Both the position numbers and the translations under genes were made by a program. From Thermoanaerobacter sp. (GTDB taxonomy: Bacteria > Bacillota > Thermoanaerobacteria > Thermoanaerobacterales > Thermoanaerobacteraceae): a stretch of DNA of 64,000 nt. Below the pieces are notes generated by a model. The model was not told the origin of the DNA. It saw only the letters and a program-made list of their open reading frames with translations, and made no database searches. Location: NCBI GenBank assembly GCA_014896455.1, contig JADBKJ010000006.1, forward strand, positions 50,793 through 114,792. The letters run 5' to 3'. Shown piece by piece: positions 18,554-28,721 of the stretch (position 1 is the stretch's first letter; every line of letters begins with the position of its first letter).

Positions 18554-19255
18554 TTGGGCAAGGATGCTAAAATCATGATAAAAGACTTGCCTTATGAGGA
18601 AAGACCTAGAGAAAGACTTATAAAACATGGAGCTCAAGTATTGTCAAATGCCGAATTGATAGCTATAATAATAGGGACAGGGAGCAAAAGAGAAAGTGCG
18701 ATTACTTTAGCGCAAAGGCTTATAATGGAAGATAGAGGGCTTAAATTCATTGTAGATTCAAGCGTAGAAAAGCTTGCCAGCATAAAAGGAATTGGTGTAG
18801 CTAAGGCAGTAAAGCTAAAAGCTGCAGTAGAATTAGGACGCAGAATGATGTTATCTACGGGAAGTGATAGTTTCACAATAACATCACCAGAAGATGTCAT
18901 AAATTTGATGATGGATGAAATGAGGTATTTGACGAAAGAGCATTTTAAAGTGATAATGCTTAATGTAAAGAATAAAGTTATTGCAATAGAGACTATATCT
19001 ATAGGTAGTTTAAATACTTCCATTGTGCATCCAAGAGAAGTATTTAAGGCTGCAATTGAAAGGTCATCTTCCTCTATAATTCTTGTTCACAATCATCCCA
19101 GTGGAGACCCTACTCCTAGCAGAGAAGATATAGAAGTGACAAAAAGGCTGATAGAAGGGGGAAATATACTGGGTATAAAAGTTTTAGATCATGTTATAAT
19201 TGGGGATGGGAGAGGTATAAGTCTTAAAGAAAAGGGGTATTATGAGTTTGAATAA
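18554..19255 (+). CDS. radC: RadC/YsxA-family JAB1-MPN metalloprotein
   Basis: About 233 residues from TTG 18554, which AAAGGGTG precedes; GTG 18545 is in frame but its SD spacing is poor. The N-terminus has a UPF0758 helix-hairpin-helix (LASIKGIGVAKAVKLKA), the C-terminus an MPN metal site (E...HNHPSGDPTPSREDIEVT). The old link to recombination is disputed and its true role is unclear. It lies between maf and mreB. Confidence 0.93.
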   Translation: MGKDAKIMIKDLPYEERPRERLIKHGAQVLSNAELIAIIIGTGSKRESAITLAQRLIMEDRGLKFIVDSSVEKLASIKGIGVAKAVKLKAAVELGRRMMLSTGSDSFTITSPEDVINLMMDEMRYLTKEHFKVIMLNVKNKVIAIETISIGSLNTSIVHPREVFKAAIERSSSSIILVHNHPSGDPTPSREDIEVTKRLIEGGNILGIKVLDHVIIGDGRGISLKEKGYYEFE

Positions 19256-20296
<1,041 letters not shown>

Positions 20297-20310
20297 GAGG
20301 TGTTATTGGC

Positions 20311-21144
20311 GTGCCGCACTTTTTTAGAAATAATAAGCAATTTATTTTGTTTTTTCTGATAGCCGTGGCGCTTATTGCCGCCATGGCTTATACTTATGAT
20401 ACCGAAAGGTATGTTACTAAATTAGAATCTATAGTTGGAACTGTTTTTACTCCCATTCAAAAAGTTTTTTATCAAATGGGACAGGGAATTTCTAATTTGT
20501 TTTCTTCAATTAGTGAGATAGGTACTTTAAGGGAAACAAATGAGAAACTTCAAAAAGAAGTAGAAAAACTGAGAAAAGAAAATATTCAGTTACAAGAATT
20601 AATGAATGAAAATAAAAGGCTTAAAGAAGCTTTAAATTTTAAAACAAAAAATGTTGAACTAGATTTAAAACTTGCTACTATAACAGGAAAGAATCCAGGA
20701 AATTGGTTTAATACTTTTACTATTGATAAAGGCAAAAATGAAGGTATACAACCTGGCATGGCGGTTTTAGACGAGAGAGGTAATATGGTGGGACAGATTA
20801 CTGAAGTAGGAGACAATTGGGCGAAGGTATTAGCCATTATAGATAGAGATAGTTCTGTAAGCGCTGTAGATGTACGAACTCGTGATAATGGCGTGGTAAG
20901 AGGAGATTCAAACGGAGGACTTATCATGATATATCTTCCCTTAGATGCCGAATTGATAGAAGGTGATGTAGTAACTACTTCTGGTATGAGTAGATTCCCT
21001 AAAGGTTTGATAATAGGAAAAGTATCAAAAGTTACTCGAGACCCAGGTTCTTTGCTAAAACAAGCCGTCATAGAACCAGCCGCTGATTTTGAAAGATTGG
21101 AGTATGTTTTTGTAGTTACTAATACAACAAATACAGGGAAGTAG
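20311..21144 (+). CDS. mreC: Rod-shape protein MreC
   Basis: 277 residues from GTG 20311 (AGAGGTG upstream). One N-terminal span (FILFFLIAVALIAAMAYTYD), a coiled coil (LRETNEKLQKEVEKLRKENI) and a beta-rich domain outside the membrane (GNWFNTFTIDKGKNEGIQPG). It connects MreB to wall synthases. Seven bp separate it from mreD. Confidence 0.95.
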   Translation: MPHFFRNNKQFILFFLIAVALIAAMAYTYDTERYVTKLESIVGTVFTPIQKVFYQMGQGISNLFSSISEIGTLRETNEKLQKEVEKLRKENIQLQELMNENKRLKEALNFKTKNVELDLKLATITGKNPGNWFNTFTIDKGKNEGIQPGMAVLDERGNMVGQITEVGDNWAKVLAIIDRDSSVSAVDVRTRDNGVVRGDSNGGLIMIYLPLDAELIEGDVVTTSGMSRFPKGLIIGKVSKVTRDPGSLLKQAVIEPAADFERLEYVFVVTNTTNTGK

Positions 21145-21150
21145 AGTATT

Positions 21151-21669
21151 ATGAGAAAAGTATACAAATATCTATTGATTGTTTTGTTAATTGTTTTACA
21201 AACAACTTTATTCAGATTCATAGATATCTTTGGTGTCAAACCAGATGCAGCTTTTATTGTAGTACTAAGTTTTTCACTTTTAAATGGCCCTTGGGAAGCA
21301 ATTTATTTAAGTCTTTTTGCCGGGCTTATTCAAGACATTCTTTTTAATAATGCTTTAGGGATTACTACTTTTTCTTTGCTCATTGTCAGCTACATTACAG
21401 GGCTTTTAAGCAAAAGTGTTTTTAAAGAAAGTTCTTTTGTGGCTTTTGTGTTTGTCTTTTTAGGAACCCTTCTTTATAACTTTGTAACGATGTTTTCAAT
21501 GGTTTTGATGAAGTATGAGTTTAATTTCTTATCAGATTTTATGAATGTTGCGATGATACAAGCTGTTTATAATTCTATAATTACTGTTTTTGCTTATAGG
21601 TATTTAGTTTCATTTAATAGATATGTTAATGAAAATAAAGTAAATTTTTTTAGGAAAAGCAAATTTTGA
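21151..21669 (+). CDS. mreD: Rod-shape membrane protein MreD
   Basis: 172 residues with about five hydrophobic spans (LLIVLLIVLQTTLFRFIDIF, AAFIVVLSFSLLNGP, GLIQDILFNNALGITTFSLL). Small polytopic partner of MreC. Its stop lies 12 bp before the start of mrdA. Confidence 0.93.
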   Translation: MRKVYKYLLIVLLIVLQTTLFRFIDIFGVKPDAAFIVVLSFSLLNGPWEAIYLSLFAGLIQDILFNNALGITTFSLLIVSYITGLLSKSVFKESSFVAFVFVFLGTLLYNFVTMFSMVLMKYEFNFLSDFMNVAMIQAVYNSIITVFAYRYLVSFNRYVNENKVNFFRKSKF

Positions 21670-21680
21670 AGGTGATATCC

Positions 21681-23984
21681 TTGAATGAGAGCCTTAAAAA
21701 AAAGTTTTATACTTTTGGAGCTGTTATCCTTGCCCTTCTTGTCGTTTTAGTTTCCCGCTTAATTTATTTACAACTGATAAAAGGCGACTACTATAGAGAA
21801 ATATCAATGCGGCAAGCAATTAGACTTATACCTATTGATGCTCCTCGTGGAGAAATTGTTGATAGATATGGAGTAAAGTTAGCCACAAATAGACCGAGCT
21901 TTTCTGTAGATATTATAAAAGGAGAAGTAGTTGATAGTCACCTTAACGAGACTATATTAAAATTAATGGATATTTTGACGAAGAATAATGTGAAATATAA
22001 AGATAATTTGCCTATCTATTTAGATGAAAATGGAAATCCTTATTTCAATTTTAAAAATTCAGATGAAGTATCAGTAAAAGAAGAAACTTTAAAAACTCGA
22101 GAAAAAGCCTGGAAAAAAGCTAATAACATAAATGAAAATGCTACTGCTAAAGAGGCATGGGATATTTTGATAAAAAAATTTAAAATACCTAAGGATATGG
22201 ATCCAATAGAAGCGAGAAAAATAATGGTTGTGCGTCAATTAATGGAAGAACAAGGCTATAATCAATATCAGCCAGTAGAAATAGCTGTGGATGTCGATCA
22301 AAAAACAGTTGCCGAGATTGAGGAAAAACATTTAGAATTGCCAGGGATTATGATAAATGTAAAACCTGTTAGATATTATCCTTATGAAACACTATTATCC
22401 CAAACTTTAGGATATATTGGCCGGATTACTCAAGAAGATTTAAAAAACTTGGATATGAGTAAATACAAGCTTACAGATTTGGTTGGGCATTCTGGACTTG
22501 AAGCATTGTATGAAAAGTATTTAAGAGGAAAAGATGGTGGACAACAAGTAGTAGTAGATAATTATGGAAGATTAATAAAGAATTTAGGGACAGAACCTCC
22601 TGTACCAGGTGATACTATATTTTTAACCATTGACAAAAATATTCAAGAGGCGGCCGAACAATCTCTTATCACAACTATGCAAAATATAAGAGAGGGGAAA
22701 TATGGGAAAAAGTATCCCAATGCTAATATTGGAGCTGCAGTAGTTGTGGATATTCATACAGGGAAAATTTTGGCATTAGCCAGTGTTCCTGGCTTTGATC
22801 CAAATATTTTTGCTGCAGGGAATCCTCCTGCCAGTATTGTAAAGGAACTTTTTACAGCGAGAAATGCAACAGTCGAACCTAGTCCTGTTTTCAATTATGC
22901 AACACAGGGAGCAGTACCTCCAGGTTCAACATTTAAAATGGTAGTAGCTTTAGCTGCTTTGGAAAGTGGTGTGACAACAGTAGATGAGAAATATTTAGAC
23001 CCTGGCATTTATCCTTATACAAAACAGACTAATTGGCTGTGGAATGAATATCACAGGACACAAGGCTGGGTAAATGTATCAGACGCAATTAAATATTCAG
23101 TTGACACGTATTTTTATGAAATGGGAAGAAGAATGGGAATAGATAAAATAATTGAATATGCTAAAAAATTTGGATTAGATGAAAGAACAGGAATTGAAAT
23201 ATATGAGACAAAGGGCATAATTGCAAGTCCTCAATATAAAAGAGAGTATTATCTTGGGGTTATAAAATCAATGGTAAAAACGGATACAAATCCAGATGGA
23301 GTGATAACAGAAGAACAGTATAAAAATATTGTAAAAATTATTGATTCAGGTGATTTAAGTGACTATAATACCTTTTTGCAACTGGAGAAAATGGGTGTAA
23401 AAGATCCCAAACTTCAAAGAAAATTATGGGAACTGATGTATTATGCAAGACACTGGAGTCTAACAGATACATGTAGTGCTGCAATAGGCCAGGGCGATAA
23501 TCAGTTTACTCCCTTAGAAATTGCAAGTTATATATCTACTTTGATAAATGGCGGTACTAGATATAGACTTCATCTGGTAGACAAAATTATGACTGCTGAT
23601 GGCAAAGTTGTTGAGGAAACGAAACCACAAGTTTTAGATAAAATTGATATTCCAGAAGAATACCTTAATGCTATAAAGTTAGGAATGAGGGGAGTAACCG
23701 AAAGGGGCGGAACTGCAAGCGCTGCTTTTAATGGATTTCCTATCACTGTAGGGGGGAAAACCGGAACAGCAGAAGTAGGTATTAAGGGAAGAGATAACTA
23801 TGCATGGTTTGTAGGTTTTGCACCTTATGATAAACCACAGATTGCCGTTGTTACTGTCATATATCAGGGTGGGGCAGGATCTTATGCAGCTTATGTAGCG
23901 AGAGATATATTCGATGCATATTTTGGTTTGAGTAAAGACAGTTTAAGTGAGACTTTTAATGTGATGAATTCTCCTTTAAGATAA
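21681..23984 (+). CDS. mrdA: Penicillin-binding protein 2 (elongation transpeptidase)
   Basis: 767 residues from TTG 21681, preceded by AAGGTGAT. One membrane anchor (AVILALLVVLVSRLIYLQL), a pedestal domain, then a class B transpeptidase with active serine in PPGSTFKMVVAL, SVDTYFYEMG (the SxD form seen in PBP2 proteins) and VGGKTGTAEV. It crosslinks side-wall peptidoglycan with RodA and MreBCD. A long insert (about residues 530-590) between the second and third motifs is noticeable. Confidence 0.95.
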   Translation: MNESLKKKFYTFGAVILALLVVLVSRLIYLQLIKGDYYREISMRQAIRLIPIDAPRGEIVDRYGVKLATNRPSFSVDIIKGEVVDSHLNETILKLMDILTKNNVKYKDNLPIYLDENGNPYFNFKNSDEVSVKEETLKTREKAWKKANNINENATAKEAWDILIKKFKIPKDMDPIEARKIMVVRQLMEEQGYNQYQPVEIAVDVDQKTVAEIEEKHLELPGIMINVKPVRYYPYETLLSQTLGYIGRITQEDLKNLDMSKYKLTDLVGHSGLEALYEKYLRGKDGGQQVVVDNYGRLIKNLGTEPPVPGDTIFLTIDKNIQEAAEQSLITTMQNIREGKYGKKYPNANIGAAVVVDIHTGKILALASVPGFDPNIFAAGNPPASIVKELFTARNATVEPSPVFNYATQGAVPPGSTFKMVVALAALESGVTTVDEKYLDPGIYPYTKQTNWLWNEYHRTQGWVNVSDAIKYSVDTYFYEMGRRMGIDKIIEYAKKFGLDERTGIEIYETKGIIASPQYKREYYLGVIKSMVKTDTNPDGVITEEQYKNIVKIIDSGDLSDYNTFLQLEKMGVKDPKLQRKLWELMYYARHWSLTDTCSAAIGQGDNQFTPLEIASYISTLINGGTRYRLHLVDKIMTADGKVVEETKPQVLDKIDIPEEYLNAIKLGMRGVTERGGTASAAFNGFPITVGGKTGTAEVGIKGRDNYAWFVGFAPYDKPQIAVVTVIYQGGAGSYAAYVARDIFDAYFGLSKDSLSETFNVMNSPLR

Positions 23985-23993
23985 TATAAATTT

Positions 23994-24020
23994 GGAGGAT
24001 ATTTTATCCTCTTTTTTTTC
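23994..24020 (+). terminator. Terminator between mrdA and minC
   Basis: GAGGATA pairs with TATCCTC around a TTT loop, followed by a run of eight T. Confidence 0.85.
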
Positions 24021-24089
24021 TTTAACAAGAAGGAAAATTACGATTTGTGGAGAATATAGATAATAACGAGTGTTTTACGGAGGTAAATT

Positions 24090-24734
24090 ATGATAAAAGA
24101 AGCAATAAAAATTCAAGGGACAAAAGAAGGGCTGGTAATTGTATTAGAAGAGGATGTAGATATTGAAACACTAAAAGAGAAAATAGTGAATAGAATTGAG
24201 AAATCTCTTAAATTTTTTGAGGGTGCAACTCTTACTGTGAGAGTAAAAAGTTTAAACGTCAAAGAAGAAAAATTACAAGAATTAAAAGACTTCATTTTTG
24301 ATAAATACGGCATTGAGGTGTGGGTAAAAAATTTTCAAGAAAAACATATAAAAAATGTGACAGATGACGAAATATTTAATGGGTTAGAAGAGGGGATAAC
24401 AAAATTTCATAAAGGTACTGTTAGGTCAGGACAGGTTGTGAAATACCATGGTAATCTTGTAATAATTGGGGATGTGAATCCTGGAGGATTAGTACAAGCT
24501 GCCGGAAATATAGTTGTTATGGGGACGTTGAGGGGAATAGCTCATGCGGGATTTACTGGCAATAAGGAGGCTGTAATTGTAGCTTCTTCCTTAAGGGCAA
24601 TGCAGCTTAGGATAGCTAATATTATCTCCAGGGCTCCAGATAAAGATGATGCCAGTGATTATCCCGAAATTGCAGTTGTTAAAAAAGGTAAAATTATTGT
24701 AAAACCTCTTTACCATCTCAATGATTTATGGTAA
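24090..24734 (+). CDS. minC: Septum-site determining protein MinC
   Basis: 214 residues. FtsZ polymerisation inhibitor. The C-terminal beta-helix is clear (RSGQVVKYHGNLVIIGDVNP, GNIVVMGTLRGIAHAG); the N-terminal ~95 residues form the FtsZ-acting domain. ACGGAGG precedes the ATG. Together with MinD and MinE it keeps division at midcell. A promoter must lie in 24021-24080 because a terminator precedes it. Confidence 0.95.
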   Translation: MIKEAIKIQGTKEGLVIVLEEDVDIETLKEKIVNRIEKSLKFFEGATLTVRVKSLNVKEEKLQELKDFIFDKYGIEVWVKNFQEKHIKNVTDDEIFNGLEEGITKFHKGTVRSGQVVKYHGNLVIIGDVNPGGLVQAAGNIVVMGTLRGIAHAGFTGNKEAVIVASSLRAMQLRIANIISRAPDKDDASDYPEIAVVKKGKIIVKPLYHLNDLW

Positions 24735-24774
24735 AATATTCTAAAAAATAATATTAATGGAATGGAGTGGTACG

Positions 24775-25569
24775 ATGAGCGAAGCAATAGTTATAACTTC
24801 TGGAAAAGGTGGAGTTGGAAAAACTACTTCTACTGCAAATATTGGTACATACCTTGCTATGAAGGGTTATAAAGTTGCTTTAGTAGATACTGATATAGGT
24901 TTAAGGAATCTTGATGTAGTGATGGGATTGGAAAACAGAATTGTGTATGACATTGTTGATGTAGTAGAGGGGCAGTGCAGATTAAAGCAAGCTTTGATAA
25001 AGGACAAAAGGTTTGATGGGCTATATCTTTTACCTGCCGCTCAAACAAGAGATAAATCTGCTGTTACTCCAGAGCAAATGCAAAAATTAATAGGAGATTT
25101 GAAAGAGGAATTTGACTATATATTAGTAGATTGTCCGGCAGGTATTGAACAAGGATTTAGAAATGCAATTGCAGGTGCGGATAGAGCAATTATCATTACT
25201 ACTCCAGAAGTTTCAGCGGTTAGAGATGCTGATAGAATTATAGGACTTTTAGAGGCTGCGGAACTTCACAATCCTAAGTTAGTTATAAACAGGATTAAGA
25301 TGGATATGGTCAAAAGAGGAGATATGATGGATATTGAAGATATTATAGATATTTTAGCTATTGACCTTTTAGGTGTCATTCCTGATGATGAAAGTATAAT
25401 TATTTCTTCCAATAAAGGTGAACCGATTGTTATGGATGAGAGGTCATTAGCAGGGCAAGCCTATAAAAATTTAGTGGAAAGACTTTTAGGGAATAATGTG
25501 CCTTTAATTAACCTTGATATGGGAAATGGATTTATGGATAGACTCAAAAAGCTTTTTAAGCTGGCTTAG
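24775..25569 (+). CDS. minD: Septum-site ATPase MinD
   Basis: 264 residues from ATG 24775 (GGAGTGG upstream). Deviant Walker A TSGKGGVGKTTSTAN, Walker B-like YILVDCPAG, and a C-terminal amphipathic membrane-targeting helix (GFMDRLKKLFKLA). It recruits MinC to the membrane and is turned over by MinE. Confidence 0.97.
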   Translation: MSEAIVITSGKGGVGKTTSTANIGTYLAMKGYKVALVDTDIGLRNLDVVMGLENRIVYDIVDVVEGQCRLKQALIKDKRFDGLYLLPAAQTRDKSAVTPEQMQKLIGDLKEEFDYILVDCPAGIEQGFRNAIAGADRAIIITTPEVSAVRDADRIIGLLEAAELHNPKLVINRIKMDMVKRGDMMDIEDIIDILAIDLLGVIPDDESIIISSNKGEPIVMDERSLAGQAYKNLVERLLGNNVPLINLDMGNGFMDRLKKLFKLA

Positions 25570-25590
25570 CGCTTTTAGGAGGTGTAATTT

Positions 25591-25866
25591 GTGGATTTAT
25601 TTAAATCTTTTGGAGGGAAAAACAATAGTAAAGATATAGCAAAAGAAAGGTTACAACTTTTATTGGTCCATGATAGGGCAGACGTTTCTCCCAAATTTTT
25701 GGAAATGATAAAAGAAGACATATTAAACGTTATTTCTAATTATGTGGATATTGATGAAGCAGGACTAAATGTAGAAATTACAAAAGAAAAAAGAAGTGAT
25801 AATACTTATATGCCTGCTCTTCATGCGAATATTCCTATAAAAAAAATGAAACAGGTGATAAGATAA
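25591..25866 (+). CDS. minE: Cell division topological specificity factor MinE
   Basis: 91 residues from GTG 25591 (AGGAGGTG upstream). It has the MinD-interacting segment (SKDIAKERLQLLLVHDRADV) and the dimerisation domain (LEMIKEDILNVISNYVDIDE). It stimulates MinD ATPase so that Min proteins oscillate. Repeat copy 2 lies in its terminator. Confidence 0.95.
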   Translation: MDLFKSFGGKNNSKDIAKERLQLLLVHDRADVSPKFLEMIKEDILNVISNYVDIDEAGLNVEITKEKRSDNTYMPALHANIPIKKMKQVIR

Positions 25867-25884
25867 CTGGCCGTAGGCCAGTTT

Positions 25885-26314
25885 CAGTTTGTTGACAAAG
25901 TTAAAAAATATTCAAAGGAGATATTTTGCATCGTCGCTCCGATGTTCCAAAGCGACAAAACTAAAGCTCGACCTTCGGGCTCCGGCAGGGTACCGGGCAC
26001 AATCGGCCTCCTTGCCTCAGGTGCCCGCCTTCGCCATCCATGGCTTCGGCCCTGCCTCCACCCTCAGTCTCGCTAAGTTTTGTTACCGCTTTGTAACAAG
26101 TCGCACCGATTGCAAAATATCTCCTTTGCGAAAGTTTGTCTACAGTCTGAGCAGGGTACCGGGCACAATCGACGTCCTGTCTCAGGTGCCCGCCTTCGCC
26201 ATCCATGGCTTCGGCCCTGCCTCCACCCTCAGTCTCGCTAAGTTTTGTTACCGCTTTGTAACAAGTCGCACCGATTGCAAAATATCTCCTTTACGAAAGT
26301 ATGTCTACAGTCTG
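25885..26314 (-). repeat. Terminator-associated palindromic element, copy 2 (inverted, one full plus one partial unit)
   Basis: Orientation is opposite to the other copies: it starts CAGTTTGTTGACAAAG and ends GTCTACAGTCTG. A full 265-bp unit (25885-26149) is followed by a second unit lacking its first ~100 bp (26151-26314, matching 25985-26149 but with several substitutions). The minE terminator, AACTGGCCGTAGGCCAGTTT, is present as a perfect 20-bp direct repeat on both sides (25865-25884, 26315-26334); only the right one has a long T-run. Confidence 0.9.
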
Positions 26315-26403
26315 AACTGGCCGTAGGCCAGTTTTTTTATGTAGTGAAAATCTCTTTTATATGGTATAATACAAGTTGGATTGCTGAAAAAGAGGGGATT
26401 AAA

Positions 26404-27501
26404 GTGTTTGATAAAAAACTTTTAAAAAACTTTGACTGGGGACTTTTGATTGTTGTGCTTTTAATCTCTATATATAGCGTTATTGTCGTGACAAGTGCTT
26501 CTCATGCAATTCAGACGGGTTCTTACAAAAAAGTTATTGTTCAGTCTGTGGCAATTTTAATAGGACTTATTTCTATCGCTATAATATGTCTTTTTGATTA
26601 TAATATTCTGGCTAAGTTTTCTACTTTTATATATATTCTCAACCTTTTTGGCCTTGTGCTAGTTTTAGCAGCAGGAAAGGTAAGTAATGGTGCACAAAGC
26701 TGGATAAGTTTAGGGCCTGTGGATGTTCAGCCTTCCGAATTTTCTAAGTTGGCATTAGTGCTAACTTTGGCAAATATGTTTAGCAAGACGGAAGAAATAA
26801 AGACCTTTAAAGAACTTTTATGGCCAATGGTTTATGTAGGTATTCCTTTTGTTGCGGTGATGTTGCAGCCGGATTTAGGGACAGGGCTTGTATTTATTGC
26901 AATTTTTTTAGCGATAGTATATATGTCGGGGATAAGAACAAGGGTATTGACACAGCTTTTTGCCTTGGGAATTGCCCTACTGCCTATTGGATATAAGCTA
27001 TTAAAACCTTACCAGAGAAATAGGCTTTTATCCTTTTTAAATCCGGAACTGGACCCAATGGGAACAGGTTATCATGTAATTCAGTCTAAAATTGCTATTG
27101 GTTCAGGAATGTTTTGGGGGAAGGGGCTTTTTCACGGTAGCCAAACTCAGCTCTATTATCTTCCCGAAGCATGGACAGACTTTATTTTTTCTGTTGTAGG
27201 AGAAGAATTAGGGTTTGTAGGGGCATCTATACTGATAGTTCTCTATGCCATTATGCTGTATAAAGCTTGGAAGATTGCTTATAATGCTAAGGATAAATAT
27301 GGAATGCTCGTGGCCGTAGGAATTATTGCAATGTTTACATTTCATATCTTTGAAAACATAGGGATGACTATCGGGATAATGCCAATCACAGGTATTCCTC
27401 TTCCTTTTATGAGCTATGGGGGAAGTGCAATGGTAGCAGACATGATGGCAATAGGACTTTTAGAAAATATAAGCATGAGAAGGCAAAAGATAAACTTTTA
27501 G
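26404..27501 (+). CDS. rodA: Peptidoglycan glycosyltransferase RodA (SEDS)
   Basis: 365 residues from GTG 26404 (GAGGGG 7 nt upstream); upstream in-frame codons belong to the repeat element. About ten spans, with SEDS landmarks: [51 protein letters not shown] and [12 protein letters not shown]. It polymerises glycan chains with PBP2. Here it sits after minE rather than next to mrdA. Confidence 0.95.
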   Translation: MFDKKLLKNFDWGLLIVVLLISIYSVIVVTSASHAIQTGSYKKVIVQSVAILIGLISIAIICLFDYNILAKFSTFIYILNLFGLVLVLAAGKVSNGAQSWISLGPVDVQPSEFSKLALVLTLANMFSKTEEIKTFKELLWPMVYVGIPFVAVMLQPDLGTGLVFIAIFLAIVYMSGIRTRVLTQLFALGIALLPIGYKLLKPYQRNRLLSFLNPELDPMGTGYHVIQSKIAIGSGMFWGKGLFHGSQTQLYYLPEAWTDFIFSVVGEELGFVGASILIVLYAIMLYKAWKIAYNAKDKYGMLVAVGIIAMFTFHIFENIGMTIGIMPITGIPLPFMSYGGSAMVADMMAIGLLENISMRRQKINF

Positions 27502-27512
27502 GGGGAATTTCT

Positions 27513-27908
27513 ATGAATATAGCTTTGATAGCCCATGACCAAAAAAAAGAACATATGGTGAATTTCGCAATTGCCTATAAACATATCTTTGAAAAATGCA
27601 ATATATACGCAACAGGCCATACAGGGCAACTTATCAAGGAGGCGACAGGTCTAAATGTAAATTGCCTTTTACCCGGCCCTCTTGGCGGAGACCAACAGAT
27701 TGGTGCAATGATTGCTGAAAATAAGATTGATATGGTGATTTTTTTAAGAGACCCACTTACGGCTCAACCCCATGAACCAGATATTTTGGCTCTGCTTAGA
27801 GTTTGTGATGTGCATTCTATTCCATTGGCGACTAATATCGCTACTGCAGAAGTTTTATTGAAGGGAATGGAGCAAGGACTTTTAGAGTGGAGAGAAATAG
27901 TAGAATAA
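27513..27908 (+). CDS. mgsA: Methylglyoxal synthase
   Basis: 131 residues. Converts dihydroxyacetone phosphate to methylglyoxal and phosphate. Family features: [57 protein letters not shown] and [11 protein letters not shown]. The ATG lies 11 bp after rodA behind GGGGGAA. The rodA-mgsA order is common in clostridia. Confidence 0.95.
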   Translation: MNIALIAHDQKKEHMVNFAIAYKHIFEKCNIYATGHTGQLIKEATGLNVNCLLPGPLGGDQQIGAMIAENKIDMVIFLRDPLTAQPHEPDILALLRVCDVHSIPLATNIATAEVLLKGMEQGLLEWREIVE

Positions 27909-27926
27909 AAATAATTTATCATAATA

Positions 27927-27966
27927 ATGCCTCCTTCAAAATAAAATGTAACATAGAAGGAGGCAT
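27927..27966 (+). promoter_or_regulatory. Hairpin that encloses the spoIVFA ribosome-binding site
   Basis: ATGCCTCCTTC (27927-27937) and GAAGGAGGCAT (27956-27966) are perfect 11-bp complements with an 18-nt loop. The right arm is the SD of the next gene (ATG at 27972). No T-run follows, so it is not a normal terminator. It could mask the SD or act as a protein-binding inverted repeat. Confidence 0.65.
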
Positions 27967-27971
27967 ATATC

Positions 27972-28721
27972 ATGAAATACCAACGAATTCCTTATTATTT
28001 TCCCAAAAAATTTAGCACTTACAAAAAGTATGCAGAGCTATTTGAAAATCAATTAATTATTTCATTAGTTTTATTAGGAATGATTTTGCTTCTTAAAGCA
28101 GTTGACGTGCCTATATCTAACTCTTTTATAAATGCTACTAAAAGTGTGCTAAGCTATGATATGAATTACGAAAACACAAAGAAAGGGTTAAAATTAGTTC
28201 AAAGTAAGATTCCTTGGCTCAAAGAAAGTGTGATAAAAGTTTTTTCTCCCACTGAAGAAAAAGCATCAGAGAATAAAACTTCCTCTGATGTTTCTCAGGA
28301 TTCTATCAAAATGATTTCACCTGTTACTGGAAAGGTAACCTCTGGCTTTGGAATGAGGGTTGATCCTATTACAAACCAATTGACAAATCATACTGGTATT
28401 GATATAGATGCTCCTATTGGAACAGAAGTGAAGGCAGCATTAGATGGGGTAGTAATGTTAGTGGAGGAGCAAAACCAGGATTTTGGAAAAGTCATAGTTT
28501 TAAGGCATGCTAATGATGTAAGGACCGTCTATGCTCATTTATCAGAAATTTTAGTGAAAGAAAAAGACCAAGTAAAACAAGGGGATATAATTGGAAAAAC
28601 AGGCGATACTGGGAAAGTAACTGCTCCTCACTTGCATTTTGAAGTTTGGGAAAATGGCAAGCCAGTAGACCCTTTGACAAAGGTTGTTATAGGGGATGCT
28701 GCCCGTGAAGGCGCAAAATGA
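27972..28721 (+). CDS. spoIVFA: Sporulation protein SpoIVFA-like, M23 peptidase fold
   Basis: 249 residues. One span (LIISLVLLGMILLLKAVDVP) and a C-terminal LytM/M23 domain (SGFGMRVDPI, NHTGIDIDAPIGTEV, YAHLSEI, APHLHFEVWENG). The metal ligands look intact, unlike many SpoIVFA proteins. It overlaps the M50 protease gene by 4 bp; SpoIVFA anchors and restrains SpoIVFB in the forespore outer membrane until pro-sigma-K is processed. Name given from context. Confidence 0.85.
   Translation: MKYQRIPYYFPKKFSTYKKYAELFENQLIISLVLLGMILLLKAVDVPISNSFINATKSVLSYDMNYENTKKGLKLVQSKIPWLKESVIKVFSPTEEKASENKTSSDVSQDSIKMISPVTGKVTSGFGMRVDPITNQLTNHTGIDIDAPIGTEVKAALDGVVMLVEEQNQDFGKVIVLRHANDVRTVYAHLSEILVKEKDQVKQGDIIGKTGDTGKVTAPHLHFEVWENGKPVDPLTKVVIGDAAREGAK

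Noticed and set aside
25889..26326. Open frames of 70-145 codons within the palindromic repeats (for example MLTKLKNIQRRYFASSLRCS)
   Set aside because: The frame is broken by indels in copies 4 and 5, starts at the element's end without an SD, and base changes follow stem pairing rather than codon positions. The element is not protein-coding.
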